From: Chitinophaga pinensis
Lineage (GTDB): Bacteria > Bacteroidota > Bacteroidia > Flavobacteriales_D > Crocinitomicaceae
Length of the DNA stretch: 7,571 nucleotides
Reading direction: 5' to 3'
NCBI GenBank assembly: GCA_945868555.1
Contig: CAMBMC010000112.1
Coordinates: 1-7,571 of the forward strand
Position 1 is the stretch's first letter, and each line of letters opens with the position of its first letter. The notes under the pieces were generated by a model. That model had not been told where the DNA came from. It saw nothing but the letters and a program-made list of their open reading frames with translations, and did not search any database. The position numbers and the translations under genes were made by a program. Positions 1 through 6,872 of this stretch are shown one piece after another.

Positions 1-94
1 TAGCAATTACCACGATTGAAATGGCAATGCGGACGAGCCTCCATCGTAGCTCCTCTAAATGGTCAAGGAAGGACATGTTTTTTTCTTCGCTCAT
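1..94 (-). CDS. tatC: Sec-independent protein translocase TatC, N-terminal fragment
   Basis: This is the beginning of TatC, the polytopic inner-membrane receptor of the twin-arginine pathway, which recognises RR signal peptides and exports folded proteins. Only 31 codons lie in the window and the rest runs off the left edge. The visible residues include MSFLDHLEELRWRLVRIAI, the cytoplasmic N-terminal signature of TatC (FLDHLEELR), followed by the start of the first membrane helix. The ATG at 94 gives MSEEKN before this block. A second ATG at 76 would start exactly at MSFLDHLEEL. Bacteroidota homologues, as I recall them, usually carry a few residues before MSFLDHLE, which favours 94. The gene is divergent from recQ and has a -7-like element ending six bases upstream of the ATG. 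The identity is secure although the piece is short; the start is less certain. Confidence 0.88.
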   Translation of the reverse strand, partial: MSEEKNMSFLDHLEELRWRLVRIAISIVVIA

Positions 95-100
95 GCGGTG

Positions 101-108
101 CAAAAGTA
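101..108 (-). promoter_or_regulatory. Bacteroidota -7 promoter element of tatC
   Basis: Read on the minus strand this is TACTTTTG, an exact match to the TAnnTTTG -7 element of Bacteroidota primary-sigma promoters, followed by CACCGC and then the ATG at 94. Transcription would be expected to start close to that ATG, so the message would be nearly leaderless or would use the ATG at 76. I do not see a convincing TTTG at the -33 position, where the sequence is a run of T followed by CAAG. The position and exact match support the call; the missing upstream box lowers it. Confidence 0.55.
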
Positions 109-151
109 GTGAATCTCACTAGAAATGTTTCTTGAAAAAACGCGATTCACT
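108..151. repeat. Cluster of short inverted repeats in the tatC-recQ intergenic region
   Basis: Three small dyads lie between the divergent genes. AGTGA (108-112) and TCACT (116-120) form a palindrome with a three-base centre. It is followed at once by AGAAA (121-125) and TTTCT (128-132) with a two-base centre. AGTGAATC (108-115) is also matched by its inverted copy GATTCACT (144-151). The first arm touches the -7 element of tatC, so a bound protein there could affect that promoter. These are short and could be chance in AT-rich DNA. No binding protein is suggested by the sequence. Confidence 0.35.
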
Positions 152-197
152 TTGAATGCTCAAGAAGATGTCATCTTTTCGCGGAATATTGGGATTG

Positions 198-231
198 ATT
201 GCGTACATTCGATGTTCTTTTCTTACATTTA
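198..231 (+). promoter_or_regulatory. Possible recQ promoter
   Basis: ATTG at 198-201 and TACATTTA at 224-231 resemble the TTTG and TAnnTTTG elements of Bacteroidota promoters with 22 bases between them, and would start transcription just before the recQ ATG at 250. Each element has a mismatch. A second candidate -7, TACATTCG at 204-211, overlaps this region. This is a weak call made mainly because recQ needs a promoter in this 155-base gap. Confidence 0.25.
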
Positions 232-249
232 GATAGGTAATTCCAGCGA

Positions 250-2433
250 ATGGTATCGAATGATCTTAGTAGTGCACTGCGTAAATATTTTGGATTTGAC
301 AGCTTTAAGGGCAGTCAGGAACAAATAATTAATAATGTACTTAATGGCAATAATTCTTTTGTCATTATGCCCACAGGAGGTGGGAAATCAATGTGCTATC
401 AATTGCCAGCTCTTCTATCCAATGGAACAGCTATTGTTGTATCACCACTAATTGCTTTGATGAAGAATCAAGTGGATTCCATTCGAAATGTCAGTGATGA
501 AGAATCCATTGCCCATTTTTTGAATTCTTCCCTGTCAAAGGCAGAAATCGCAAAAGTGAAGGAGGATATTCAAGACGGTAAAACGAAACTGCTCTATGTG
601 GCTCCCGAGTCTTTGACTAAACTAGAGAATATAGAATTTTTAACTTCTGTTGACATTTCTTTTTTTGCCATTGATGAAGCACATTGCATCTCGGAGTGGG
701 GACATGATTTCCGCCCTGAATACCGAAGATTGCGGGAGATTTTTGAAAAGATTTCGAATGTCCCTATTATCGCACTAACCGCTACGGCAACTCCAAAAGT
801 GCAATACGACATCCAGAAGAACTTAAACATGTTGGATGCAACGGTGTATAAGTCATCTTTTAATCGAGATAATTTATATTATGAAATCCGCCCAAAGCGA
901 GATGTTGAAAAGCAAATCATCCGATACATTCGTTCGAAGGAAGGGAAAAGTGGAATCATCTATTGCCTCAGCCGTAAAAAGGTGGAGGAATTTGCTGAGC
1001 TACTTCAAGTCAACGGAATTGATGCCTTGCCCTATCATGCCGGATTGGATTCTGTCACACGTGGAAAACATCAAGACATGTTCTTGATGGAGGAAACACA
1101 GGTTATTGTGGCAACCATCGCTTTCGGAATGGGAATCGATAAGCCGGATGTGCGCTTTGTCATTCACCACGACATCCCAAAATCTTTGGAAAGCTATTAC
1201 CAAGAAACAGGACGAGCAGGACGCGATGGAGGCGAAGGCGAGTGCTTGGCTTTCTATAGTTACAAGGACATTGAAAAGCTGGAGAAATTCCTTCAAGGGA
1301 AACCCATTGCTGAACAAGAAATTGGAAAGCAGCTGCTCAGTGAAATTGTCTCTTATGCCGAAACATCTGTGTGTAGAAGGAAATTTATCCTCCATTATTT
1401 TGGTGAATTTTTCGATGAACATGAATGCAATGCCTACTGCGATAATTGCCGAAACCCAAAAGAACGTCGCGAAGGGCAAGACTATGTAACCATGCTCTTG
1501 AAGGCCTTGGTGGATTTGCAAGAAACTCAAAAATCTAAACATTACTGCGCATACCTTTCAGGCCATGTTACAGCAGATATCAAGGCATACCGACATGACA
1601 CCTTGCCTGATTTTGGCTGCGGAAATGATAAGGATGAACATTTTTGGAATGCTGTCATTCGTCAGGTGATTGTAGGTGGCTTGATCTACAAAGACATCGA
1701 AACCTACGGAACCCTTAAATTGACTGATGCAGGTAAGGAATTTCTCGAAAAACCGCGATCTTTTACTTTGCTGAAAGAACATGACTTTTCCAATACCGAC
1801 GATGACGATTCGATCCTCAGTGCTGGTGGAAAAGGTGGCGTGTTTGATGAGACTCTATATGATATGTTGGTGGATTTACGCAGATCTATTTCAAAGCAGA
1901 AGAATATTCCCCCATTTGTCATCTTCCAGGAACCATCGCTGAAAGACATGTGCTTTCAATACCCGATCACGATTGATGAACTGACGAATATTCAAGGCGT
2001 TGGAACAGGGAAAGCTGCTCGTTATGGACTTCCTTTTATCGAGATGATTCAGCATTATGTGGAGGAAAATGACATCGAACGTCCTCAAGACATGGTTGTG
2101 AAGTCATTGGTCAATAAATCAGGATTGAAAGTACAATTGATTCAAAACATTGACCGCAAATTGCCGCTAGAGGATATCGGACGCGCTCAAGGAAAATCAA
2201 TGTCTGAAGTTTTGGAAGAAATCGAAGCCATTGTCTCTTCAGGTACACGGGTCAATATCAACTATTACATTGATGACATCATTGACGTGGAAGACCAAAA
2301 GGAAATCTATGGCTACTTTATCGAAGCGGAAACGGATGACCTTTCCGACGCATTCAATGAGTTTGATGGAGATTATTCAGAAGAAGATCTTCGCCTGATG
2401 CGCATCAAGTTTATGAGTGAAATGGCCAATTAA
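250..2433 (+). CDS. recQ: ATP-dependent DNA helicase RecQ
   Basis: RecQ is a cytoplasmic 3'-5' superfamily 2 DNA helicase that acts in recombination and replication-fork repair. The 727-residue product shows the family in order: the Q-motif region (FGFDSFKGSQEQ, 14-25), Walker A MPTGGGKS (40-47), DEAH (142-145) followed by the aromatic-rich loop, motif III TATATP (177-182), and motifs V-VI with AFGMGIDKPD (291-300) and QETGRAGRDG (318-327). Four zinc-ligand cysteines follow at 375, 393, 397 and 400, then a winged-helix RQC region (about 405-515) and an HRDC domain (about 530-608). E. coli RecQ is about 610 residues. The extra 115 or so here hold a predicted helix-turn-helix-like segment (about 615-665) and an acidic tail, as in many Bacteroidota RecQs. 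The gene is monocistronic, divergent from tatC and convergent with the lipoprotein gene. All motifs are intact. The ATG at 250 places the Q motif at the usual distance from the N-terminus. Confidence 0.97.
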   Translation: MVSNDLSSALRKYFGFDSFKGSQEQIINNVLNGNNSFVIMPTGGGKSMCYQLPALLSNGTAIVVSPLIALMKNQVDSIRNVSDEESIAHFLNSSLSKAEIAKVKEDIQDGKTKLLYVAPESLTKLENIEFLTSVDISFFAIDEAHCISEWGHDFRPEYRRLREIFEKISNVPIIALTATATPKVQYDIQKNLNMLDATVYKSSFNRDNLYYEIRPKRDVEKQIIRYIRSKEGKSGIIYCLSRKKVEEFAELLQVNGIDALPYHAGLDSVTRGKHQDMFLMEETQVIVATIAFGMGIDKPDVRFVIHHDIPKSLESYYQETGRAGRDGGEGECLAFYSYKDIEKLEKFLQGKPIAEQEIGKQLLSEIVSYAETSVCRRKFILHYFGEFFDEHECNAYCDNCRNPKERREGQDYVTMLLKALVDLQETQKSKHYCAYLSGHVTADIKAYRHDTLPDFGCGNDKDEHFWNAVIRQVIVGGLIYKDIETYGTLKLTDAGKEFLEKPRSFTLLKEHDFSNTDDDDSILSAGGKGGVFDETLYDMLVDLRRSISKQKNIPPFVIFQEPSLKDMCFQYPITIDELTNIQGVGTGKAARYGLPFIEMIQHYVEENDIERPQDMVVKSLVNKSGLKVQLIQNIDRKLPLEDIGRAQGKSMSEVLEEIEAIVSSGTRVNINYYIDDIIDVEDQKEIYGYFIEAETDDLSDAFNEFDGDYSEEDLRLMRIKFMSEMAN

Positions 2434-2864
2434 CGGGTGAAAATCAAGGTGATATAATTCCCGAGATTGTCGGGATATTCAAGCTCTAAATCGGTTTTTG
2501 TCAGCACTAAAATTCTGTACGTATAGACTCCGATTTCTATCCCTAAGGTGTCAAGCTGTTTCACGGTCATGTAATCGCCTTTCTCGATCATTTCATAAGT
2601 ACCACTTTGATGGATCGTACTCTCTGTAACATTTGGAAATGAAAGTGTAGCATGAAATGCAAAGGTAGATTGAATGGAGTTCTTGATGCATTTGTCGAAA
2701 TGTATATTCCCAGTTCCTGTGGCATAGGTGCTCAAACCTTCTGCATTTTTTACCCTATAGCTTGTCAGCTCCCAAGTTCCAGCCAGTTGCCGTGCCGACT
2801 GTTTTTGTTTGTCACAAGAGATCAAAATCCCTAGGAGGATGAAGAGTGTGAAGAAAGCTTTCAT
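2430..2864 (-). CDS. Small lipocalin-like lipoprotein of unknown function
   Basis: This is a 144-residue predicted lipoprotein. Residues 1-17 form a signal peptide: one lysine, a hydrophobic core (FFTLFILLGIL) and the lipobox LISC with Cys17 as the lipidated residue, so the mature protein should be membrane-anchored outside the cytoplasm. The body begins with LAGTWELTSYRV (27-38), a GTW motif typical of the lipocalin-like and related small beta-barrel families of Bacteroidota, and ends in alternating strand-like segments (ILVLTKTDLELEY, ITLIFTR). The chosen ATG at 2864 lies five bases after the stop of the amidohydrolase gene. A longer frame from an ATG at 2888 would add MSRRILNL and overlap that gene, which fits a signal peptide less well. 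Its stop overlaps the recQ stop. It is last in the minus-strand run. The fold is inferred from pattern only, and no ligand can be named. Confidence 0.8.
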   Translation of the reverse strand: MKAFFTLFILLGILISCDKQKQSARQLAGTWELTSYRVKNAEGLSTYATGTGNIHFDKCIKNSIQSTFAFHATLSFPNVTESTIHQSGTYEMIEKGDYMTVKQLDTLGIEIGVYTYRILVLTKTDLELEYPDNLGNYITLIFTR

Positions 2865-2869
2865 AAGAT

Positions 2870-4057
2870 TTAAAATGCGGCGTGACACATCATTTGAATT
2901 CCAGTCAATAAAGCGTTTTCATCAATATCGAAGCGCGGATGATGAACCCCATGAATGATGCCTCGGGCTTCGTTTCGAACGCCGAGACGAAAGAAACATA
3001 CTGGAACATGTTGCCCGTAAAAAGAAAAGTCCTCAGATGTAAGTCGAATTTGAAGTTCTTGTACATGATCTTCACCAAGAACAGCAATGGCCTTCTGCCG
3101 CATGCGCTGAGTAAGCTCTGGATCATTTTCTAAATAAGGGTAACCCTTGCTGATTTCTAAATCAACGCTTGCACCATGTAAATGAGCTATCGCTCGAATT
3201 TGTGATTCAATCAATTCCAAGGCTTCTTTTCTCCAGTCCTCATTCATGGTGCGGAAGGTTCCTTTTAATCTGGCATGTGATGGAATAATATTTGTTGCAC
3301 CCAATGCTTCAAAATGACCAAATGTTAAAACACAGGGTATTTTTGGGTCACACGTTCGACTTACAATTTGTTGAAGTTCAAGCACAATAGACGAACCAAT
3401 CACAATCGGATCAATGCATTGATGAGGTGTCGCCCCATGACCACCTTTTCCGTTTATAGTTAAATGAATTTCATCACATGAGGCCATGTATAAACCTTCC
3501 TTGAATCCCACATTGCCTGTATTCATTTCAGGAAAGACGTGCAGGGCAATCATTTCGCGCACCCTTGGATTTTCTAAAACACCATCGGCGATCATCAAGG
3601 TTGCTCCACCTGGATTTTTCTCCTCTCCGGGCTGAAAAATAAATTTTACAGGTGAAGGAAGATGTTCTTTTAACGTATTGATGACGATTGCTGCACCAAG
3701 TAAAATAGCCGTGTGCACATCATGACCACAGGCATGCATGACACCTTCAACAGTCGATTTGTAAGGAACATCATTTTCTTCTTGAATGGGAAGGGCATCT
3801 AAATCGGCACGCAAACCGATGCATGAATCCTCAATGGAATGGGACTCGTTTCTCACAATTGCAACAATCCCCGTTTTTCCTACGCCCTTCTCGTGGTGTA
3901 TATTATGTTCAGTAAGAATGCTTGAAACAAACTCCATGGTGCGGAATTCATTGTAAGACAACTCAGGATTCATGTGCAGGTGCTCACGAATCTCCTTCAC
4001 TTTTGAAAAAAGTGAATCTGCATGCAATTCGATCAGCTTATTCAGTTCAAGATTCAT
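2870..4057 (-). CDS. M20 family metallo-amidohydrolase (N-acyl-amino acid/hippurate hydrolase type)
   Basis: M20D enzymes are cytoplasmic di-metal hydrolases that remove acyl or related groups from amide-linked amino acids, such as N-acyl amino acids, hippurate and IAA-amino acids. From the ATG at 4057 the protein has 395 residues, normal for the family. Signatures are GLRADLDALP (81-90), MHACGHDVHTA (107-117, Cys110 and His112 as metal ligands), PGEE (143-146, general base and metal ligand glutamates), LHVFPE (172-177, His173) and HHPRFDIDE (372-380, C-terminal metal-binding histidine). The lid or dimerisation domain is about 195-310. All expected ligands are present, so it should be active. 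An in-frame TTG at 4063 could add two residues, but the ATG is preferred. The start overlaps the TSUP gene end by 11 bases, suggesting translational coupling. There is no signal peptide. The substrate cannot be told from sequence; a peptidase or N-acetyl-amino acid role is also possible. Confidence 0.93.
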   Translation of the reverse strand: MNLELNKLIELHADSLFSKVKEIREHLHMNPELSYNEFRTMEFVSSILTEHNIHHEKGVGKTGIVAIVRNESHSIEDSCIGLRADLDALPIQEENDVPYKSTVEGVMHACGHDVHTAILLGAAIVINTLKEHLPSPVKFIFQPGEEKNPGGATLMIADGVLENPRVREMIALHVFPEMNTGNVGFKEGLYMASCDEIHLTINGKGGHGATPHQCIDPIVIGSSIVLELQQIVSRTCDPKIPCVLTFGHFEALGATNIIPSHARLKGTFRTMNEDWRKEALELIESQIRAIAHLHGASVDLEISKGYPYLENDPELTQRMRQKAIAVLGEDHVQELQIRLTSEDFSFYGQHVPVCFFRLGVRNEARGIIHGVHHPRFDIDENALLTGIQMMCHAAF

Positions 4058-4439
4058 GACCAATTGAGTTTACACCAGAAATAATTAAACGCACTGAAAC
4101 ATAAGCCATCAATGCACCAAAGATAAGTTTCACCATTCCAGGTGGTGTTTTCAGTGAAAGCTTGGACCCAATGTATCCGCCAATCAGAAAACTTCCTGCT
4201 ATAATCAATCCATGTTGCCATTGTACATTTCCAGTTTTCCAGTAATTGTAAACGCCCAATGCAACAACAGGCATCGCCAATACGAAAAGGCTAGTTCCCT
4301 GTGCTTGATGTTGCGTGAATCCTAAGAAAAAAACCAGTGCAGGCACAATGACCACTCCACCACCAATACCAACAAAACCACTGAGCACACCAGCCATAAG
4401 TCCGATGACAATCAATAGTGCGATACTTGTGCTTGTCAT
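4047..4439 (-). CDS. TSUP (TauE/SafE) family membrane protein, half-length
   Basis: TSUP proteins are inner-membrane permeases implicated in export or uptake of sulfite, sulfonates, sulfoacetate and other organic anions. This one shows the N-terminal family signature GLMAGVLSGFVGIGGGVVIVP (13-33) and about four hydrophobic helices (roughly 5-25, 28-40 with 46-65, 76-95, 103-121). Typical members are about 250 residues with two such halves; here there is only one half (130 residues) and it ends in a soluble tail SIGHES. The frame is intact and the downstream gene overlaps its end, so it looks like a genuine short member, not a truncation. It would need to pair with itself or another half. The ATG at 4439 follows 38 bases after the acyltransferase stop. 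The family call is firm; the substrate is unknown. Confidence 0.88.
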   Translation of the reverse strand: MTSTSIALLIVIGLMAGVLSGFVGIGGGVVIVPALVFFLGFTQHQAQGTSLFVLAMPVVALGVYNYWKTGNVQWQHGLIIAGSFLIGGYIGSKLSLKTPPGMVKLIFGALMAYVSVRLIISGVNSIGHES

Positions 4440-4457
4440 GTTAATCCAATTTTAAGG

Positions 4458-4486
4458 TAAAAGTAATAAATTATAACTTACTCAAC
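4458..4486 (-). promoter_or_regulatory. Possible internal promoter ahead of the TSUP gene
   Basis: Read on the minus strand, GTTG (4486-4483) and TACTTTTA (4465-4458) are separated by 17 bases, close to the Bacteroidota TTTG / TAnnTTTG pattern with one mismatch in each box. It sits in the widest gap of the gene run (38 bases) and would start transcription about ten bases before the ATG at 4439. In such AT-rich DNA this can arise by chance, so the call is weak. If real, the TSUP, amidohydrolase and lipoprotein genes could be expressed apart from the upstream genes. Confidence 0.25.
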
Positions 4487-5455
4487 GAGCATGTTGCAGC
4501 CCCTTATGTCCGACTGATCGAAGCGACCAAGGATTTGAAAAGAATCGTTATCTGACTTTCCTAAGTCTTGTGTGGCAATAAAACTGCAACTGTACATATT
4601 GGCAAGGTCAATGACATTGATCCCACCAGTTTTTCCCGGTTTCGCCCATCCTAAAGGGTCATTTATATCACGAACCAATATTTTCATCCATGATGGGCTG
4701 TGAAAATTAAGTTTCTGATCACAATAAGCTTGAGATAACAATTCTGTCATGCCATATTCGGAAAGAACCGTTTCCACCTTTAATGCTTTTTTCAGTGCAG
4801 CATGTAGTTCTTCTTTGGTCATTTCTTTTCTTCGCCCCTTCATTCCACCCGTCTCTATGATCACAGCTTTTGAAAGGTTAATGCCCTTCTCAGCTAAGTC
4901 AAGAAGGGCATAACTCACACCAAAAAGAATTGTTTTCTTCCCTTGAAGTAGCGCCTGCTCATAGCGAATGGCCACATCGTCAATGGAATTCAATAAAAAT
5001 CCAGAGTGCTCTGATTTACTTTCTTTAATGAGTTGGTCAACCATGTAAACCAAACTCGATTGTCCTTGTTCGAGGTAACTGGGCAATAAGGCTAAGATCA
5101 CTTGGTCTTCTGGTTGCCCAATTTGTTGCCGGTAGGTTTCCATGAATGAGCGCTCATATAGTGCTGCTCGAGCAACCAAATGTCGGGAACGCTGCATACC
5201 CGTTGTGCCGCTACTTAAAAAGGTGAGTTCGGGTAAGAACCCTTCGGTAATGATGTCCTGTTCTTTGAAAAATGAAATAGGTAGAAAAGGAATCTCGGTA
5301 TATTCTTTTGGTTCGGGACGACCGAGTAAACGAATGAAATCGCGATAGACCGCACAATGGGTTTTCTGAAAAGCATACATGTCCAAGGCCAAACGATTGA
5401 AATGATCATCGGAATTCAATGTGAAAATTCGATCCTCCGAAATGGCGGTGTTCAT
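4478..5455 (-). CDS. LuxE/PaaK-like acyltransferase (acyl-protein synthetase family)
   Basis: This 325-residue protein belongs to the LuxE branch of adenylate-forming enzymes, which activate a carboxylic acid with ATP and pass the acyl group to a thiol. Visible motifs are SSGTTG (81-86, nucleotide-binding loop), LLPSYLEQG (123-131), ETGGMKGRR (201-209), SEYGMTELLSQAY (232-244, the A5-like YGxTE motif) and LGRFDQSDIRGCN (309-321, hinge region). Cys320 lies six residues from the C-terminus, reminiscent of the acyl-accepting cysteine near the end of LuxE. There is no signal peptide or membrane segment, so it is cytoplasmic. No luxA, luxB, luxC or luxD is nearby, so bioluminescence is unlikely. 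Close relatives are widespread in Bacteroidota as uncharacterised acyl transferases. The start at 5455 is six bases after the permease stop, indicating cotranscription. The family is clear; the acyl substrate and acceptor are not. Confidence 0.88.
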   Translation of the reverse strand: MNTAISEDRIFTLNSDDHFNRLALDMYAFQKTHCAVYRDFIRLLGRPEPKEYTEIPFLPISFFKEQDIITEGFLPELTFLSSGTTGMQRSRHLVARAALYERSFMETYRQQIGQPEDQVILALLPSYLEQGQSSLVYMVDQLIKESKSEHSGFLLNSIDDVAIRYEQALLQGKKTILFGVSYALLDLAEKGINLSKAVIIETGGMKGRRKEMTKEELHAALKKALKVETVLSEYGMTELLSQAYCDQKLNFHSPSWMKILVRDINDPLGWAKPGKTGGINVIDLANMYSCSFIATQDLGKSDNDSFQILGRFDQSDIRGCNMLVE

Positions 5456-5461
5456 GTTGGA

Positions 5462-6862
5462 TTAATGCTGAATGTTCGAAATTTTTTCTGGCTCGTGCTT
5501 GTGTCGGAACATCAAGGCAAATAACACCGCGATCACCAAAGCGTATGCGGCAAAAGCAATCCAAATGGCCGGCCAGTCGTTGAATTCAATGGATTTCGTA
5601 AAGACACCATCCGCACCAATGGAAGTATTTTCGGTGAGGCCTTTGAAGATTTTTTCGTGGGCAACATTTGTTAAATCAAGTCCAAAATAACGCACTACTT
5701 CACCGCTAGTTTCAAAGTGAATTTTAAAATACTGCGTGATTAAAAGTCCACTCAAATAACTTCCTAGAATAGCGCCGACACCGTTGGTCATCATCATAAA
5801 AAGACCTTGAGCGCTTGATCTGATTTTGGAATCCGTGTTTGTCTCGATGAACAGGGAACCAGAGATATTGAAAAAGTCGAATGCCATTCCGTAAACGATG
5901 CACGAAATGATGATCATCCATAGCCCAGAACCAGGATCGCCATAGGCCAAAAGTCCAAATCGGAGTACCCATGCAAACATGCTTATGAGCATCACCATCT
6001 TGATCCCAAAGCGCTTTAAAAAGAAAGGAATGGCAAGGATAAATAGTGTTTCAGAGATTTGAGAAATGGACATGATTACCGTTGAATACTTTACAATCAC
6101 CGAATCACTATGCGCTCCGAAAAAGCGGAATTCACTAATGTATCCGTCACCATACATATTGGTCAACTGCAAGGCAGCACCCAAAAATAGGGAGAACAAG
6201 AAGAAGAGTAAAATTTTATAATTGGCAAACAGTTTAAACGCATCCAATCCAAGTGCTTCCGCGATACTTGATTTCCCACTTTTCCCCGGGATACATTTCG
6301 GCAAAGTGAATGCATAGAATCCGAGTAGTACAGCAGTAACCCCCGAAATCACAAATTGATTCGCAGAGGCCTTATTTCCTGTGAGATTTACAAACCACAT
6401 CGCGGCGATGAAGCCTATAGTACCCCAAACACGAATCGGAGGAAAACTCTTAACGACGTCATGTCCACCTGATTTCAGAATATTGTAAGCTACAGAGTTG
6501 GAGAGCGCAATGGTCGGCATGTAGCAAAGCATTGCCGCGAAAATTACCCAGAAAAAAGTGTCTGGGTTGGACACACTTGGTAAGCTGCAAAGAATCACTC
6601 CTCCAACGATGTGAAGTGCACCATAAAGTCGCTCAGCATTGATCCATTTATCCGCAATGATTCCTGTAATTGTTGGCATAATCAAGGAGGATAAGCCAAG
6701 TGTTGTAAAGATGGCGCCAAACTCTACACCCCCCCAATGTTTTGTTTCAAACCAAAAGTTGTAAATGGTAATGAGCCATGCTCCCCAAACAAAAAACTGA
6801 AGGAAACTCATGATTGCCAAACGATTTACCTTATTGTTGTTTTGAATTTCAGAAGTCGTCAT
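5462..6862 (-). CDS. MFS permease, nucleoside:H+ symporter (NupG/XapB) type
   Basis: This 466-residue inner-membrane protein of about 12 helices resembles the NupG/XapB nucleoside:proton symporters. Family features are NRLAIMSFLQFFVWGAWL (13-30) at the first helix, GIIADKW (67-73) in the first cytoplasmic loop, PPIRVWGTIGF (141-151), and AQGLFMMMTNGVGAILGS (351-368). A loop of about 50 residues (381-430) separates the last two helices, making it longer than E. coli NupG (about 418). The start is placed at the ATG at 6862, ten bases after the nuclease stop. Longer frames from 6937 or 6895 overlap the upstream gene and add a segment not typical of the family. The neighbouring nuclease gene fits a nucleic acid or nucleoside salvage setting, though this is inference. 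Substrate specificity, such as purine against pyrimidine nucleosides, cannot be told from sequence. Confidence 0.87.
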   Translation of the reverse strand: MTTSEIQNNNKVNRLAIMSFLQFFVWGAWLITIYNFWFETKHWGGVEFGAIFTTLGLSSLIMPTITGIIADKWINAERLYGALHIVGGVILCSLPSVSNPDTFFWVIFAAMLCYMPTIALSNSVAYNILKSGGHDVVKSFPPIRVWGTIGFIAAMWFVNLTGNKASANQFVISGVTAVLLGFYAFTLPKCIPGKSGKSSIAEALGLDAFKLFANYKILLFFLFSLFLGAALQLTNMYGDGYISEFRFFGAHSDSVIVKYSTVIMSISQISETLFILAIPFFLKRFGIKMVMLISMFAWVLRFGLLAYGDPGSGLWMIIISCIVYGMAFDFFNISGSLFIETNTDSKIRSSAQGLFMMMTNGVGAILGSYLSGLLITQYFKIHFETSGEVVRYFGLDLTNVAHEKIFKGLTENTSIGADGVFTKSIEFNDWPAIWIAFAAYALVIAVLFALMFRHKHEPEKISNIQH

Positions 6863-6872
6863 GGCAGATATG

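Noticed and set aside
1106..1489. A 127-codon plus-strand frame inside recQ
   Set aside because: It overlaps motifs V and VI and the zinc-binding region in another frame, with no family resemblance.
1000..1542. A 180-codon open frame on the minus strand inside recQ
   Set aside because: It lies wholly antisense to the conserved helicase and RQC regions, has no recognisable domain, and its composition is what the recQ reading frame imposes on the complement.
2459..2475. TCCCGA-N5-TCGGGA hairpin 25 bases after the recQ stop, as a recQ terminator
   Set aside because: The stem is only six base pairs, there is no T-tract after it, and it lies inside the lipoprotein coding sequence.
2652..2834. 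A 60-codon plus-strand frame opposite the lipoprotein gene
   Set aside because: It is the antisense of a gene with a clear signal peptide and lipobox, and has no features of its own.
4478..5455. Bioluminescence (lux) operon suggested by the LuxE-like gene
   Set aside because: No luciferase, fatty acid reductase or acyl transferase lux genes are present, and such LuxE-like proteins are common in non-luminous Bacteroidota.
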